Notes under the pieces: model-generated
What the model was told of the DNA's origin: nothing
The model's input: only the letters and a program-made list of their open reading frames with translations
Database searches by the model: none
Assembly: GCF_002019735.1 (NCBI RefSeq)
Contig: NZ_KV917378.1
Span: 3,560,869-3,624,868 of the forward strand
DNA: 64,000 bases
Direction: 5' to 3'
From: Salipaludibacillus agaradhaerens
GTDB lineage: Bacteria; Bacillota; Bacilli; Bacillales; Salisediminibacteriaceae
Shown here: positions 19,912-32,333 of the stretch, piece by piece
How positions within the stretch are numbered: the first letter of the stretch is position 1
Layout of the letters: each line of letters opens with the position of its first letter
Position numbers and translations under genes: made by a program

Positions 19912-20558
19912 GCAAAGAATGTTTAACGGTAGCGATGCCTAAAGGCCGCATATTTGAAGAAGCAGTTGAATTGCTTAGAGAAGCAGGATACCCTTTACCG
20001 CCAGAATTCGAGGACTCACGAAAGCTTATCATTGAAGTCCCTGAGGCGAAAATGCGTTTTATTCTGGCGAAACCCATGGATGTCCCAACCTATGTTGAAC
20101 ATGGTGCAGCAGATGTAGGTGTGGCTGGTAAAGATGTAATGATTGAGGAAAAGCGAGATGTTTATGAAGTGCTTGATTTAAAAATTAGTGCTTGTTACAT
20201 GGCAGTTGCGGCTTTACCTACCTATAATAGGGGTTGCGAAGTTGCTCCTAAAATCGCATCTAAATATCCTAATCTTGCTAGTGAATACTTTCGGGAACAA
20301 GGTGAACAAGTGGAGATAATCAAACTTAATGGTTCAATAGAACTGGCCCCGATTATTGGTCTTGCAGATCGGATTGTTGATATTGTGTCCACAGGACAAA
20401 CCTTGAAAGAAAATGGACTAGTAGAAGTAGAGACAATGATGCCTATTACTTCACGCTTTATTGTCAACCCTGTAAGCTATCGCACGAAGTCAAACGACAT
20501 TGATGATATGGTAGACAGGTTGGCTGATGTCATTGATGCGAAAGAGAGGAGTCTATAA
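19908..20558 (+). CDS. hisG: ATP phosphoribosyltransferase catalytic subunit (short form)
   Basis: HisG condenses ATP with PRPP, the first step of histidine biosynthesis. At 216 aa it is the short type, without the C-terminal regulatory domain, consistent with the adjacent hisZ. The N-terminus [15 protein letters not shown] and the PRPP-binding loop region near [13 protein letters not shown] are typical. It overlaps hisZ by four bases and lies 2 bp from hisD. Confidence 0.97.
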   Translation: MSKECLTVAMPKGRIFEEAVELLREAGYPLPPEFEDSRKLIIEVPEAKMRFILAKPMDVPTYVEHGAADVGVAGKDVMIEEKRDVYEVLDLKISACYMAVAALPTYNRGCEVAPKIASKYPNLASEYFREQGEQVEIIKLNGSIELAPIIGLADRIVDIVSTGQTLKENGLVEVETMMPITSRFIVNPVSYRTKSNDIDDMVDRLADVIDAKERSL

Positions 20559-20560
20559 CC

Positions 20561-21829
20561 GTGAAGATAATACCTCTTAAAGAGACAGTTTCACTTAAAC
20601 GCGCCATTAATCAAGGAACTGATAAACAACGTCAAACGGTGGCTGCTATTCTCGAAGATGTAAAGAAAAAGGGGGATGAAGCCCTTCAAAAGTATACATT
20701 CATGTTTGATAAAGTAGAAATAACGGATACCCTCGTATCACCTGAAGAAATCTCCGAGGCGTATGACGCTGTTTCTCAAGATACGTTAACCATTATACGA
20801 GAAGCCATTAACAATATCCGAGATTTTCATGCTCGCCAAGTTCAACAATCGTGGATGACCACGAAAGAGGATGGCACTATACTGGGTCAGAAAGTGACGT
20901 CTCTAGATGCTGTTGGTGTGTACGTGCCTGGAGGTAGAGCCGCCTACCCGTCTTCGATTATTATGAACGTCGTACCAGCTCAAGTTGCAGGAGTCAAGCG
21001 TATCGTCATGACATCGCCACCTCAGAAAAATAATACATTAGATAATATCGTGCTCGTGACAGCTCATGAATTAGGCGTAAAAGAAATTCACAAAGTAGGT
21101 GGTGCTCAAGCAATTGGGGCGTTAGCTTACGGAACGGATTCTATACAGCCTGTAGATAAAATTGTCGGACCGGGAAATATTTATGTGGCACTTGCTAAAC
21201 AACTTGTGTTCGGTGTTGTAGCCATTGATATGATTGCCGGTCCTAGTGAGATCGCTGTTTTAGCCGATCGTACGGCTAACTCAGCTTATATAGCGGCAGA
21301 TTTATTATCACAAGCAGAGCACGATCCAATGGCTACAGCTATTCTTGTTACAACTGACCATTCTTTAGCAGAGAAAGTAGCTCAAGAAGTATCGGAACAG
21401 TTAGCCACCCTGCCAAAAAAAGCAATAGCAGAGGAAGCGATACAACATTATGGCGCCATTTATTTAGCTGAAACGATGGAACAAGCTGTTGAAGCAGTCA
21501 ATGAATTAGCCGCAGAACACTTGGAGATCCAAACGGAAGATCCGTGGGCAATTTTACCAAGTATCCGGCATGCAGGCGCTATCTTTCTCGGGGAGCATAG
21601 CTCGGAGCCAGTGGGAGATTACTTTGCTGGACCTAACCACGTTCTTCCCACAAATGGCACTGCACGATTTTCAAGTCCATTAACAGTTGAAGATTTTACG
21701 AAAAAATCAAGCATCATTTCCTATAGTAAACAGGCGATTCAGTCACAGGCAGCTAAAATTGCAACCTTTGCTCGACTTGAACATCTGGAAGCTCACGCTC
21801 GAGCTGTGGAGAAGAGATTGGAGGATTAA
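20561..21829 (+). CDS. hisD: Histidinol dehydrogenase
   Basis: HisD oxidises L-histidinol to L-histidine in two NAD-dependent steps and needs zinc. Characteristic stretches include [56 protein letters not shown] and [14 protein letters not shown]. The 422 aa length is normal. It starts with GTG after AGAGAGGAG. Confidence 0.97.
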   Translation: MKIIPLKETVSLKRAINQGTDKQRQTVAAILEDVKKKGDEALQKYTFMFDKVEITDTLVSPEEISEAYDAVSQDTLTIIREAINNIRDFHARQVQQSWMTTKEDGTILGQKVTSLDAVGVYVPGGRAAYPSSIIMNVVPAQVAGVKRIVMTSPPQKNNTLDNIVLVTAHELGVKEIHKVGGAQAIGALAYGTDSIQPVDKIVGPGNIYVALAKQLVFGVVAIDMIAGPSEIAVLADRTANSAYIAADLLSQAEHDPMATAILVTTDHSLAEKVAQEVSEQLATLPKKAIAEEAIQHYGAIYLAETMEQAVEAVNELAAEHLEIQTEDPWAILPSIRHAGAIFLGEHSSEPVGDYFAGPNHVLPTNGTARFSSPLTVEDFTKKSSIISYSKQAIQSQAAKIATFARLEHLEAHARAVEKRLED

Positions 21830-21835
21830 GGAAAT

Positions 21836-22429
21836 ATGGAAAAGCGACAAGTAAGTAAAAGGCGAAAAACAAACGAAACAACGATTGAGCTAACATATTC
21901 AATTGATGGGAACGGAACAGCTGATTTAATGACAGATATCCCTTTTATGACTCATATGCTCGATTTATTTACAAAGCATGGGTTATTTGATCTCAGCTTA
22001 ACAGCAAACGGGGATGTGGACATTGATGACCATCATACAACAGAAGATATAGGAATCGTGCTAGGAGAAGCATTGAAAGAAGCATTAGCTGATAAAAAAG
22101 GGATTCGTCGCTATGGCAATGCTTTTGTTCCAATGGATGATGCTTTAGCCCAAGTAGTGATTGACTTGAGCAATCGTCCCCACTTTGAATTGCGTGGTGA
22201 ATTGCCTAAAGCAAAAGTGGGTACGTTCGACACTGAGTTAGTCGAAGAGTTTTTATGGAAACTAGCTTTAGAAGCCCGTATGAATCTCCACGTAATCATT
22301 CACTACGGGACGAATACTCATCACATTATTGAAGCCATTTTTAAAGCACTCGGTCGTGCTTTAGATGAAGCAACACAATTAGACCCTCGAGTAAAAGGGA
22401 TTCCTTCAACAAAAGGAAGTTTATCATGA
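21836..22429 (+). CDS. hisB: Imidazoleglycerol-phosphate dehydratase
   Basis: This monofunctional HisB dehydrates imidazoleglycerol phosphate. The manganese-binding His clusters are visible (DDHHTTED and, near the end, [16 protein letters not shown]). The 197 aa length is as expected for Gram-positive HisB, without the phosphatase domain. It overlaps hisH by 4 bp. Confidence 0.97.
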   Translation: MEKRQVSKRRKTNETTIELTYSIDGNGTADLMTDIPFMTHMLDLFTKHGLFDLSLTANGDVDIDDHHTTEDIGIVLGEALKEALADKKGIRRYGNAFVPMDDALAQVVIDLSNRPHFELRGELPKAKVGTFDTELVEEFLWKLALEARMNLHVIIHYGTNTHHIIEAIFKALGRALDEATQLDPRVKGIPSTKGSLS

Positions 22430-23052
22430 TCGGCATTATTGACTATGGTATGGGGAACTTACACAGTGTCACAAAAGCGCTTGAAAGACTGGGGCATAGG
22501 TGCTTTCTTTCTGAAAAGCCTCACGATCTGGAAAAGGCTACACAGCTCATATTACCAGGAGTAGGCTCCTTTAAAGATGGCATGATTGAACTTGAAAAGA
22601 GGCAGCTTGATGTGTTTATTAAAGACTGGGCAGGGAAAGGCAATCCCTTGCTCGGTATTTGTTTAGGCATGCAGTTATTATTTGAAAAAAGTGAGGAAAA
22701 TGGTCTTTCAAATGGCTTGAACTTACTTCCTGGACACGTGACACGTTTTAAAGAAGGTGCTTATAAAATCCCTCATATGGGGTGGAATCGATTAACATTT
22801 AATGATCCTACCCATCCAATCCTTCATGATGTCCCAGAAGGACACGTCTATTTCGTCCATTCTTATTTCGTTAATGCAAAAGAACGTGATGTTCTCGTGG
22901 CTACAGCTAATTATGGTGGGGAGCAAGTACCAGCAGTCGTGGCGAAGAAATCGGTTTGGGGGACGCAATTTCATCCGGAAAAAAGCAGTGAGGTCGGGAT
23001 GCGCATGCTGAGAAACTATGTGAATCAAAAAGGGGTGGCAACCTATGAGTAA
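22426..23052 (+). CDS. hisH: Imidazole glycerol phosphate synthase glutaminase subunit
   Basis: HisH is a class I glutamine amidotransferase that feeds ammonia to HisF. The nucleophile lies in [10 protein letters not shown], and the His-Glu pair in FHPEKSS. The [11 protein letters not shown]-terminus is typical. The 208 aa length is normal. It overlaps hisA by 8 bp. Confidence 0.97.
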   Translation: MIGIIDYGMGNLHSVTKALERLGHRCFLSEKPHDLEKATQLILPGVGSFKDGMIELEKRQLDVFIKDWAGKGNPLLGICLGMQLLFEKSEENGLSNGLNLLPGHVTRFKEGAYKIPHMGWNRLTFNDPTHPILHDVPEGHVYFVHSYFVNAKERDVLVATANYGGEQVPAVVAKKSVWGTQFHPEKSSEVGMRMLRNYVNQKGVATYE

Positions 23053-23782
23053 GTTTACAATTTATCCAGCTATCGATATACGTGGGGGCAAATGTGTCCG
23101 CCTTATACAAGGGGATTATGATAAAGAAACGATCTATGGTGACTCTCCTTATGACATGGCAGCACGTTTTGAAAATAAAGGTGCTGACTGGATCCATATG
23201 GTTGATCTAGATGGAGCAAAAGAAGGTCACCCAGTTAATCATGCAGAAGTGATAAAAACAGCACGTGAGCTTTCTGCAAATATTCAAATTGGCGGAGGGA
23301 TTCGACGCCAAGAAGATATAGAGACCTATCTAGAAGCAGGTGTCTCTCGTGTCATTCTGGGAAGTTCGGCTATTTCTGACCCCGAATTTGTTAAAAACAT
23401 GCTTCATGTATATGGCGGGAAGCGTATTGCAATCGGGATTGATGCAAGGGATGGCTATGTTGCGACGCATGGTTGGCTACAAACATCTCAAGTAAAAGCA
23501 GAAGAGCTTGGGAAAGTATTGGCTGGGGAAGGTGCAGAAACGTTTATTATGACGGATATATCTAGAGACGGCATGCTATCAGGGCCAAATGTTGCGGCGA
23601 TTGCTAGCTTAGGGCAAGCAACAAACAAGCAGGTCATTGCTTCAGGCGGAGTCAGTGATTTAACCGATTTAAAAGAACTTTTAGCTAACAAGGATAGTGG
23701 TATAGCAGGTGCCATTATTGGAAAAGCACTCTACACTAACCGTATTCATCTTGAAGTGGCTTTAAATGAGGTGAATCGTTAA
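23045..23782 (+). CDS. hisA: ProFAR isomerase
   Basis: HisA isomerises ProFAR to PRFAR on a TIM barrel. The catalytic Asp11 sits in PAIDIRGG, and the second in TDISRDGML; phosphate-binding loops are GGGIR and ASGGV. The 245 aa length is typical. It overlaps hisF by one base (TAATG). Confidence 0.97.
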   Translation: MSKFTIYPAIDIRGGKCVRLIQGDYDKETIYGDSPYDMAARFENKGADWIHMVDLDGAKEGHPVNHAEVIKTARELSANIQIGGGIRRQEDIETYLEAGVSRVILGSSAISDPEFVKNMLHVYGGKRIAIGIDARDGYVATHGWLQTSQVKAEELGKVLAGEGAETFIMTDISRDGMLSGPNVAAIASLGQATNKQVIASGGVSDLTDLKELLANKDSGIAGAIIGKALYTNRIHLEVALNEVNR

Positions 23783-24540
23783 TGCTTACGAAACGAATCA
23801 TCCCATGTCTTGATGTGAAAGAGGGAAGGGTCGTAAAAGGCGTCAAGTTTGTCAACTTACGTGACGCTGGAGACCCTGTTGAATTAGCTGCCTTTTATGA
23901 TGAGCAAGGGGCGGATGAATTAGTATTTCTTGACATTTCAGCATCACATGAAGGCCGGGAAACAATGGTGGATGTAGTTGAAGAGGTGGCAGGAACACTT
24001 GCTATTCCATTTACCGTCGGTGGCGGCATTAATACGCTGGAAGATATGAAACGTATTTTAAGAGCAGGAGCGGATAAAGTATCGTTAAACACAGCAGCGG
24101 TGACAAGGCCGGAGCTTATTCGTGAAGGCGCAGATTTTTTCGGTTCACAATGCATTGTTGTGGCGATCGATGCGAAATGGGATGATAGACTATCGTCTTG
24201 GATTGTCTATACGCACGGTGGACGAAGAAAGACTGAGCGCGACGTTATCACTTGGGCACAAGAAGCTGTCTCTAAAGGTGCAGGAGAACTTTTAGTCACC
24301 AGTATGGATGAAGATGGGGAAAAGCAAGGGTTTGATGAGACACTAACGGAAAAAGTAAGTGAGGCAGTATCTGTTCCGGTTATCGCCTCTGGTGGTGCCG
24401 GTAACCAACAACATTTTTACGATGTATTTACGAACGGCAAAGCAGATGCAGCTTTAGCAGCCTCTATTTTTCATTACCGAGAGACGTCAGTAGCTGAAGT
24501 GAAAAAGTTCTTAAGAGAAAAGGGGCTGGAAATTCGATGA
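23782..24540 (+). CDS. hisF: Imidazole glycerol phosphate synthase cyclase subunit
   Basis: HisF closes the imidazole ring, yielding IGP and AICAR. The catalytic residues are Asp11 ([14 protein letters not shown]) and the Asp in VVAIDAK; the barrel phosphate sites are VGGGI and ASGGAG. The length is 252 aa. It overlaps hisI by 4 bp. Confidence 0.97.
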   Translation: MLTKRIIPCLDVKEGRVVKGVKFVNLRDAGDPVELAAFYDEQGADELVFLDISASHEGRETMVDVVEEVAGTLAIPFTVGGGINTLEDMKRILRAGADKVSLNTAAVTRPELIREGADFFGSQCIVVAIDAKWDDRLSSWIVYTHGGRRKTERDVITWAQEAVSKGAGELLVTSMDEDGEKQGFDETLTEKVSEAVSVPVIASGGAGNQQHFYDVFTNGKADAALAASIFHYRETSVAEVKKFLREKGLEIR

Positions 24541-25181
24541 ACATTGATCACCTTACGTTTGACGAGAGTGGATTAATTCCTGCTATTGTCCAAGATAATC
24601 AAACAAAGCAAGTACTCACTTTGGCTTATATGTCAAAAACATCACTAATGAAAACAGTTGAAACAGGTGAAACGTGGTTTTACAGCCGATCACGTCAAGA
24701 ATTATGGCATAAAGGTGCCACGTCTGGTAATACACAAACTGTGAATAAAATTTACTATGATTGTGATCAAGACGCTCTTGTTGTTTTAGTAACACCTAAA
24801 GGGCCAGCCTGCCATAAAGGAGATGTGAGCTGCTTCTCTGAGCAGCTTTGGTCATTGGACGATGGACATGGGGGCGAGTCCTCTAAAAGGTTCGCCATTA
24901 TTGAGGAGCTTGAACGGGTTATTGCTGAGAGAGAAGTAACTCGGCCAGAAGGTGCATACACAACATATCTATTCGATGAAGGTGTGGATAAAATTTTAAA
25001 AAAAGTTGGAGAAGAAGCGGCTGAAGTCATTATAGCGGCCAAAAATCGTGATAAAGAAGAGCTCACTTGGGAGAGTGCTGATTTCCTTTACCATTGGCTT
25101 GTTCTTCTTCAAGAACAAAAGCTTTCCCTTGATGATGTTTTACAGAGGTTAGAAGACCGTCATGGGGGGAACAAAAAGTGA
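24537..25181 (+). CDS. hisI: Bifunctional phosphoribosyl-AMP cyclohydrolase / phosphoribosyl-ATP pyrophosphatase
   Basis: This HisIE fusion carries out the second and third steps of histidine synthesis. The N-terminal cyclohydrolase half (to ~residue 110) has the metal ligands in CHKGDVSCF. The C-terminal half (~120-214) has the pyrophosphohydrolase pattern with [15 protein letters not shown]. It is the last gene of the overlapping operon. Confidence 0.96.
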   Translation: MNIDHLTFDESGLIPAIVQDNQTKQVLTLAYMSKTSLMKTVETGETWFYSRSRQELWHKGATSGNTQTVNKIYYDCDQDALVVLVTPKGPACHKGDVSCFSEQLWSLDDGHGGESSKRFAIIEELERVIAEREVTRPEGAYTTYLFDEGVDKILKKVGEEAAEVIIAAKNRDKEELTWESADFLYHWLVLLQEQKLSLDDVLQRLEDRHGGNKK

Positions 25182-25184
25182 TTA

Positions 25185-25225
25185 TTAACCACTCGGGAAA
25201 CCGTTTCCGAGTGGTTAATCTTGCT
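25185..25225 (+). terminator. Hairpin ending the his operon
   Basis: TTAACCACTCGG (25185-25196) pairs perfectly with CCGAGTGGTTAA (25207-25218). The tail (TCTTGCTCC) has few T, so termination may be partial. Confidence 0.65.
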
Positions 25226-25338
25226 CCTGTAAATGCCCATTATCTAAATCGTTATGACATACGACCTTGATTTCGTCGTTAATATTGTTTAAAAGTCAAT
25301 GAATCTTCATTGTTCGGCTTTCTTTTGAGTAGGATTCG

Positions 25339-25367
25339 TTGTTACACTACTATAAGCGTGTTATACT
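25339..25367 (+). promoter_or_regulatory. Sigma-A-type promoter for the TPR gene
   Basis: TTGTTA (25339-25344), a 17-bp spacer and TATACT (25362-25367), about 85 bp before the chosen start. Confidence 0.65.
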
Positions 25368-25451
25368 GCAAATAGAATAGGCGAAATATGGGGAAATAAG
25401 TCAATTTAACGCTCTTTTATGAGTGAAGCGAAAGAATGGGGGCACACATAT

Positions 25452-26501
25452 ATGCCAGAAATTGAAACAAGGGCAAAAAAAGGGCGCGTGATCCCTTTTA
25501 TACAAGATGGCGGTTATTTTTATAAAAAAGGAATTGAAGCTTACCAAAATAAGCAAATCGAAAAAGCTATTATGTACTTTGAACGGGCTATCCGCTTAGA
25601 TCCGGAAGAGCCTGTTTTTATGTGTCAGCTTGCTATTGTGTTATCAGAACAAGGAAATTACGACCGTTCAAATGAATGGCTTCATAAAATTAAGTTTGAC
25701 GTCGCTCCTGATATGAGTGAATGCTATTTCTTTATCGCTAACAATCTTGCACATTTAGGGGAATTTGAAGAGGCGAAAGAAAACTTAGAAGAATATTTAA
25801 AAATGGATGAGGATGGAGAGTTTGCGGACGATGCTGAATCGCTTCTCGACATGATTGAAAGACAAAAAGATCCGGCACGTGAATTTTCACCTGAGCAGCA
25901 AAAGATGCATGGCGGGTTCCACCTGATTGCATTATTAAATCGTGGAGATTTCTCAGAAGCTGAGCAGGAGGCACGGAAGCTAATTGGAGAAGAACCTGAT
26001 AATTGGAATATGTATGTTTATCTTGCTGAATCCTTAATTTACCAGAATCAATGGGAAGATGCAGAGAATATCTTGCAGAATTTATTGTTAAAAGAAGAAC
26101 CTAATTTTCTTGCTCAGTGTTTGATGGCGGTGCTACTCCATTTGAAGAGAGAACCAGAGGCAGCAACGTGGGTGAAAAACCTTGTGAACTTGCGGCCTAT
26201 CGATACGTGGGATTGTCATTATTTAGCGAGGGCATTAAGTATGACAGGGGAGTATAAAATTGCTTTTGCATGGTATGATAAATTACTTGGCGACTATTCT
26301 CTACCAAAATTACCTCATATCACGCATCAAATGGCGATCCTTTCCTGGCATTGTGGTGATTTACAGACTGCAAAGCACATTTGGGAAGATATCCGTCAAG
26401 AAGACGTTAAGAAGCAAGGATTAATAACGTATTTATTGAGCGAGATTGAGAAAGGCAAAAAACCTTCTCATGATAGAAGACAATTCCTTTACCGCTCATA
26501 G
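25452..26501 (+). CDS. TPR-repeat protein, YvcD-like
   Basis: This is a cytoplasmic tetratricopeptide protein of ~349 aa with no catalytic domain. TPR-like helices run from residue ~20 (YKKGIEAYQNKQIEKAIMYFERAI) to ~330. A protein of this type lies between the his operon and trxB in B. subtilis (YvcD); no function is known to me. The ATG at 25452 is preferred to 25419 because AATGGGGG precedes it, but the evidence is modest. Confidence 0.75.
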   Translation: MPEIETRAKKGRVIPFIQDGGYFYKKGIEAYQNKQIEKAIMYFERAIRLDPEEPVFMCQLAIVLSEQGNYDRSNEWLHKIKFDVAPDMSECYFFIANNLAHLGEFEEAKENLEEYLKMDEDGEFADDAESLLDMIERQKDPAREFSPEQQKMHGGFHLIALLNRGDFSEAEQEARKLIGEEPDNWNMYVYLAESLIYQNQWEDAENILQNLLLKEEPNFLAQCLMAVLLHLKREPEAATWVKNLVNLRPIDTWDCHYLARALSMTGEYKIAFAWYDKLLGDYSLPKLPHITHQMAILSWHCGDLQTAKHIWEDIRQEDVKKQGLITYLLSEIEKGKKPSHDRRQFLYRS

Positions 26502-26642
26502 AAGTGGTGAGCTAAAAAGTAGCATGAACTGGTTCACAACCGTTTAAACTAGAAAACAAATGACGGACTACTATGTGAGCAACTTCTTGGACTTCTTTTA
26601 TTAAATTGAATAGTATAAACATGACAAGAAAACAACGAATGA

Positions 26643-27620
<978 letters not shown>

Positions 27621-27661
27621 GTTGAATGTGGGACGGTCTTCTAAGACGTTAAAATAGGCTG

Positions 27662-27698
27662 AACGAGACAAGATAGTGACTCTTCGTCTCGTTTTTTG
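27662..27698 (+). terminator. Terminator of trxB
   Basis: AACGAGAC (27662-27669) pairs with GTCTCGTT (27686-27693), followed by TTTTG. Confidence 0.8.
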
Positions 27699-27739
27699 TG
27701 TGGTCTAAATAATTGACAAAGTGAATGCTCATGAAAGAA

Positions 27740-27822
27740 GATTAATAAAACGAACCATCAATCAGTGGGGGTTTTTGTTCTGGTTCCATTTATTGTTAGT
27801 TGAGTCAATAAGGATCTGTGAT
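27740..27822 (-). repeat. Dispersed intergenic repeat, copy E (inverted orientation)
   Basis: On the minus strand this begins ATCACAGATCC (27822), contains CAACTAACAAT and ends CCCCCACTGATTGATGG. These are the same landmarks, in the same order, as copies A and D, but shorter in the middle. Confidence 0.65.
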
Positions 27823-28565
27823 AAATGTTACAACAAAGTAAAAAAAGAACGAATAATTTTTTGGTGAAATTGACACATTTATTGGCGATTAAACCCGACT
27901 GAAATGAAAATATATTGGAAAAAAGAACAAAAGACCTGGTACCTGTACCATATGCCTAGGTCCATCTGTTATAGTTGAGGTTACTTTTTTTGGAATGCTA
28001 CAACCCCAATGAATACAAGCAACTCACGAAATTTCATAAAAAGTAATTGTCACTTAACTCTTCTGTAACAATGCTGAAATAAAGAAAGGTTATTATATAG
28101 TTAGTAATTGACCCCCTTTTTATATATTACTTTTTGGCACAGGCAAAAGCCTGTGTCCTTTTTTTGTTTTTAGGAAGGCTATGGATAATGAGAAAACTGA
28201 AGTACTGGTTCATTCTTACTTACGCGATCTATCACAGATAAAACGAAGTTAATCGAAGGGCGAAAGTTAATAGATTACCGGCTCTCTCAATGAACGATTT
28301 ACTTTATAGGTTCGATATTGGTCGTATTATAAGAGTTGTAGTATACTGATAGCGACCTCTGTTTCGTGATGATGATAGAAAATGTGATTAGATTTTCATG
28401 CAAAGTTAGAACGTTTTCTTTTTATTAATGATAAAATAAAAGAGAATAAAGAGGTTCTAATGTTATTCATCTGTTCGCATGTTTTTATACAAATAAATAT
28501 GGCAGTATGACAATAAGCTTAAACACACAATGATAAACGAAACTTCCCTTGCGAGGTGATGGAAG
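27823..28565. other. Intergenic region with orphan terminator, no visible CDS
   Basis: No convincing gene is seen between trxB and the nudix gene. The stretch contains repeat copy E's right flank, a strong terminator at 28136-28167 with no gene in front of it, and an ATCACAGAT motif at 28230-28238 that may be a truncated left end of the dispersed repeat. A short untranslated RNA before the terminator is possible. Confidence 0.4.
28136..28167 (+). terminator. Orphan terminator
   Basis: GGCACAGGC-AAAA-GCCTGTGTCC followed by seven T. The nearest upstream gene (trxB) already has its own terminator ~440 bp earlier. Confidence 0.8.
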
Positions 28566-29051
28566 ATGCAACGTGTCACAAATAGTATATTGGTAAAAGA
28601 TGGTGAAGTTTTGTTGTTAAAAAAACCGAGCCGAGGCTGGTGGGTGGCCCCAGGAGGGAAAATGGAGTTAAGAGAATCCATTTTAGAAAGTGCCACAAGA
28701 GAATACAAAGAAGAAACAGGAATATTATTACAAGATCCACAGTTAAGAGGGATTTTTACCTTTGTGATCGAAGAAAATGGTGAAGTGGTAAACGAATGGA
28801 TGATGTTTACTTTTCGATCCAGCGATTTTTCCGGTCATTTACTCCCTGTATCACCAGAAGGTGAGCTAGCTTGGGTCCCTATAGAGGAAATTACTGACTT
28901 GCCTATGGCAATGGGCGATTACCTTATTTTTGAACATATACTGACAAAGCAAGGGATGTTGTACGGGACGTTTACGTACAATACAGATATGGAGCTGCTC
29001 TCCTACCGTTTGGAGGCAGAAGGAGAAATTGCAAAAACATTCAAGTCATAA
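28566..29051 (+). CDS. yvcI: Nudix hydrolase, YvcI-like
   Basis: This is a 161-aa Nudix protein with the box [20 protein letters not shown] extended by ETG (residues ~37-59), which fits GX5EX7REUXEEXGU. Nudix enzymes hydrolyse nucleoside diphosphates linked to another moiety; the substrate is not known here. It is the first gene of the conserved yvcI-rapZ-glmR-whiA-crh cluster. GCGAGGTGATGG serves as ribosome binding site. Confidence 0.9.
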   Translation: MQRVTNSILVKDGEVLLLKKPSRGWWVAPGGKMELRESILESATREYKEETGILLQDPQLRGIFTFVIEENGEVVNEWMMFTFRSSDFSGHLLPVSPEGELAWVPIEEITDLPMAMGDYLIFEHILTKQGMLYGTFTYNTDMELLSYRLEAEGEIAKTFKS

Positions 29052-29073
29052 GAAGGACAAGGGGGGAAGCCAT

Positions 29074-29970
29074 ATGACAGAACAACGGTCAATGAACGAG
29101 ATAGAATTAGTCATTATAACTGGTATGTCAGGGGCTGGAAAAACGGTTGCAGTACAGAGTTTTGAAGATATGGGTTACTTTTGTGTCGATAATCTGCCAC
29201 CAGCTTTAATTCCAAAGTTTATTGATTTAGTGGAAGGATCAGGAGGGAAAATGCAAAAGGTCGCTCTCGTCATTGACTTGAGAGGTCGAGAATTTTTTGA
29301 TGATTTATTTGAGTCAATTAATACTTTATCATCTGATTCAGCCGTCACACCGCAAATTGTTTTCTTAGACTCAAAAGATGCAACTTTAGTGAGGCGTTAT
29401 AAAGAAACAAGACGATCTCACCCTCTCGCTGAAAGTGGTGGGCCTTTGGAAGGGATAACAGCCGAAAGACGTATTTTAAATGATTTAAAAGGCCAAGCGC
29501 AAATCATCATTGATACGAGTGATCTTAAACCTCTTGAATTACGTGAACGCATTATACAACGTTTTTCTTCTGGGACTAAGGAAACTTTCAGTGTTCATCT
29601 CCTGTCATTCGGTTATAAACATGGCATCCCAATTGATGCAGATTTGGTTATTGATGTACGTTTTCTCCCAAACCCGCATTATATCGATCACATGCGTCCG
29701 AAAACTGGACTTGATAAAGAAGTGTCAGATTATGTATTGAAATGGAATGAAACCCAGCAATTTATTCAAAAATTAGATGACCTACTACAATATATGCTCC
29801 CTCACTACAAACGGGAGGGTAAAAGCCAACTCATATTAGCCATTGGGTGTACGGGTGGTAAACACCGCTCTGTGACACTTGCTGAACATTTTAAGAAACG
29901 ACTCTCTGATTTAGATTTTTATACGTATGTGACACACCGAGATGCTGAAAAAGGTAAACGAGAGACGTGA
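29074..29970 (+). CDS. rapZ: RapZ-family nucleotide-binding protein, YvcJ
   Basis: This protein is a P-loop ATP/GTP-binding protein (GMSGAGKT near residue 17) with the conserved C-terminal domain ([16 protein letters not shown]). In E. coli RapZ controls GlmZ sRNA decay; in B. subtilis YvcJ affects competence. The ATG at 29074 after AAGGGGGGAA is chosen; a TTG 45 bp upstream lies inside the preceding gene and lacks a site. It overlaps glmR by 4 bp. The length is 298 aa. Confidence 0.94.
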   Translation: MTEQRSMNEIELVIITGMSGAGKTVAVQSFEDMGYFCVDNLPPALIPKFIDLVEGSGGKMQKVALVIDLRGREFFDDLFESINTLSSDSAVTPQIVFLDSKDATLVRRYKETRRSHPLAESGGPLEGITAERRILNDLKGQAQIIIDTSDLKPLELRERIIQRFSSGTKETFSVHLLSFGYKHGIPIDADLVIDVRFLPNPHYIDHMRPKTGLDKEVSDYVLKWNETQQFIQKLDDLLQYMLPHYKREGKSQLILAIGCTGGKHRSVTLAEHFKKRLSDLDFYTYVTHRDAEKGKRET

Positions 29971-30911
29971 AGAAAGCGAAAGTAACAGTTCTTGGAGGAG
30001 GAACTGGATTATCAGTTCTTCTTCGTGGTTTAAAAACATTTCCAGTTGAAATCTCTGCAATCGTCACAGTTGCGGATGATGGTGGAAGTTCAGGTAGACT
30101 ACGTAAGGAATTAAATATTCCGCCTCCTGGAGATATACGTAATGTTTTAGTCTCTTTATCAGAAGTAGAACCCCTTGTAGAGGAACTTTTTCAACATCGC
30201 TTTGAAGATGGAAATGGTTTATCTGGTCATTCACTAGGCAACTTACTGTTAGCAGGAATGACCTCAATCACCGGTGATTTTGCTCAAGGAGTACAGGAAA
30301 TCAGTCGTGTATTAAATGTTAAAGGAAATGTCTTACCGGCTTCAAATGAGCATCTCACTTTATTTGCAGAGTATACGGATGGCAGTTTAACTGAAGGAGA
30401 ATCAAATATTCCTACGATTGGGAAGAAAATTAAACGTGTATTTTTAGAGCCGAAAAATCCCCAGCCTATGCCAGAAGCACTTCAAGCGATCGAGCAATCC
30501 GATTTAATTGTTCTTGGGCCGGGCAGCTTATATACAAGTGTGATCCCTAACCTCCTTGTCCCGGGGATGAAAGAAGCTCTTCTTCGCACAAATGCTATGA
30601 AAGTTTATATCTGCAATGTCATGACTCAGCCGGGGGAAACAGATGGTTATACGGTGTCAGATCATGTTCAGGCGATTGATGAGCATATTGGAGAACCAAT
30701 CGTTGATGCGGTATTATTTAATAAACAACCTATACCGTATTCTTATGCAGAACGTTATAAAGAAGAAGGGGCAGCAGAAGTTCCGTTAGATGAGCAGGCA
30801 TTAAAGGAATTAGATGTGCTTATGATCGGTGATGACCTTTTATATTTTGATAATGACTTATTGAGACATGATGCATTAAAGGTATCACAAAGGTTAGTAT
30901 CCTTACTGTAA
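29967..30911 (+). CDS. glmR: Gluconeogenesis/cell-envelope factor GlmR (YvcK)
   Basis: GlmR (YvcK) binds UDP-GlcNAc and stimulates GlmS, linking carbon flux to peptidoglycan precursor synthesis. The Rossmann-like N-terminus [16 protein letters not shown] and the signatures [10 protein letters not shown] and GHSLGNLLL are diagnostic. The 314 aa length is normal. GTG start overlaps the rapZ stop. Confidence 0.95.
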   Translation: MKKAKVTVLGGGTGLSVLLRGLKTFPVEISAIVTVADDGGSSGRLRKELNIPPPGDIRNVLVSLSEVEPLVEELFQHRFEDGNGLSGHSLGNLLLAGMTSITGDFAQGVQEISRVLNVKGNVLPASNEHLTLFAEYTDGSLTEGESNIPTIGKKIKRVFLEPKNPQPMPEALQAIEQSDLIVLGPGSLYTSVIPNLLVPGMKEALLRTNAMKVYICNVMTQPGETDGYTVSDHVQAIDEHIGEPIVDAVLFNKQPIPYSYAERYKEEGAAEVPLDEQALKELDVLMIGDDLLYFDNDLLRHDALKVSQRLVSLL

Positions 30912-30973
30912 GTGTTCATCATACTATTCATGAGACGAGAAAAAATGTCACAGTTTATTTGGAGGTGAAACTA

Positions 30974-31915
30974 GTGTCGTTTGCTTCCATGACAAAAAAA
31001 GAACTAACGCAAATGGATGTGAAGGATTGCTGTTCAAAAGCGGAATTAGCAGCATTAATTCGAATGAACGGGGCTATATCTATTCGTAATATGCAAATTA
31101 CATTAGATATTCAAACTGAAAATGCGGCCATTGCAAGACGCATATACACATTACTGAAAAAACATTTTCCTGTTCATGTAGAGTTGCTAGTAAGGAAAAA
31201 AATGCGATTGAAAAAAAACAATGTCTATGTCGTTAGAATATCGAAAGAGGCGAGACAAATTCTCGAATCTCTTCACATCGTCGATAATACGTTTACTTTC
31301 ACACGTGAAATATCAGAGGACCTAGTGAAAAAAGACTGTTGTAAACGATCTTATTTGCGAGGAGCTTTTTTAGCGGGAGGATCAGTGAATCATCCGGAAA
31401 CATCCTCATATCATTTAGAAATTTTTTCACTATATGAGGAACATAACCGTTCATTATGTGAGCTTATGGATCAGTTCCATATTAGTGCGAAAATGATTGA
31501 AAGAAAGAAAGGGTTTATACTGTACTTAAAAGAAGGAGAGAAGATTAGCGAATTTCTTAATGTTATTGGGGCTCATCAAGCATTACTTCGCTTTGAAGAC
31601 GTGAGAATCATGAAAGATATGCGTAACTCAGTCAACAGATTGGTGAACTGTGAGACCGCTAATTTAAACAAAACAGTTGGTGCAGCATTAAGGCAAGTTG
31701 AGAATATACGTTATATTAAGGAAGAAGTAGGACTAGAGGCACTTCCTGAGAAGCTACAAGAAATAGCAAGACTGAGGGTGGAGCATCAGGAAGTAACATT
31801 AAAAGAGCTTGGAGAAATGGTTTCTGGAGGGAAAGTTAGTAAATCAGGTGTCAATCACCGCCTTCGGAAAATAGAAGAGTTCGCTAATAAACTTCGCGCA
31901 GGGGAAAAAGTGTAG
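30974..31915 (+). CDS. whiA: DNA-binding protein WhiA
   Basis: WhiA has an N-terminal LAGLIDADG-homing-endonuclease-like domain (residues ~20-200, catalytic residues absent in the family) and a C-terminal helix-turn-helix (~220-310, with [20 protein letters not shown] in parts). In Bacillus it affects division and chromosome segregation. GTG at 30974 is chosen because GGAGGTG (30961-30967) lies 6 bp upstream and the product then begins (V)[10 protein letters not shown], matching the family. The length is 313 aa. Confidence 0.95.
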   Translation: MSFASMTKKELTQMDVKDCCSKAELAALIRMNGAISIRNMQITLDIQTENAAIARRIYTLLKKHFPVHVELLVRKKMRLKKNNVYVVRISKEARQILESLHIVDNTFTFTREISEDLVKKDCCKRSYLRGAFLAGGSVNHPETSSYHLEIFSLYEEHNRSLCELMDQFHISAKMIERKKGFILYLKEGEKISEFLNVIGAHQALLRFEDVRIMKDMRNSVNRLVNCETANLNKTVGAALRQVENIRYIKEEVGLEALPEKLQEIARLRVEHQEVTLKELGEMVSGGKVSKSGVNHRLRKIEEFANKLRAGEKV

Positions 31916-31940
31916 CATCCCCTGTTTTCTTACACATCTA

Positions 31941-31954
31941 TGAAAGCGCTTGAA
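31941..31954 (+). promoter_or_regulatory. cre-like site before crh
   Basis: TGAAAGCGCTTGAA agrees with the CcpA cre consensus (TGWAARCGYTTWCW) at 12 of 14 positions. It sits ~30 bp before the crh start. It is only a sequence match. Confidence 0.3.
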
Positions 31955-31984
31955 TAGAAAGATATAAAGAAGGAGGAGAAAGGG

Positions 31985-32242
31985 ATGGTTGAACAAACAG
32001 TTACAATTAAAAGGAAAGCTGGTCTACAAGCTAGACCGGCAGCATTATTTGTACAGGAAGCAAATAAATTTGCCTCCGATATATTTATTGAGAAGGATGG
32101 AAAAAATGTTAACGCTAAAAGCATAATGGGAATTATGAGTCTTGGGGCCGCTGTTAACAAAAAAGTCCATTTAAGAGCAGAAGGCCCGGATGAGCAAATT
32201 GCCCTTAACACATTAGTTTCATTTATGGAAAAAGAGGATTAG
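31985..32242 (+). CDS. crh: HPr-like catabolite repression protein Crh
   Basis: Crh is an HPr paralogue that acts as a CcpA co-repressor when phosphorylated on Ser46 by HprK and takes no part in sugar transport. Gln15 (GLQARPA) replaces the active-site His15 of HPr, and Ser46 is kept in NAKSIMGIMSLG. The 85 aa length and the place after whiA confirm it. The ribosome binding site GAAGGAGG is strong. Confidence 0.97.
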   Translation: MVEQTVTIKRKAGLQARPAALFVQEANKFASDIFIEKDGKNVNAKSIMGIMSLGAAVNKKVHLRAEGPDEQIALNTLVSFMEKED

Positions 32243-32333
32243 CTAGTTAAAGATATTTAAAAGGTAAAATTCAGTTTTGTAAAAGAGTGATTTAAGAGGG
32301 CAAAAAGCAGTAGTAGGCATGATTATTTTATTT

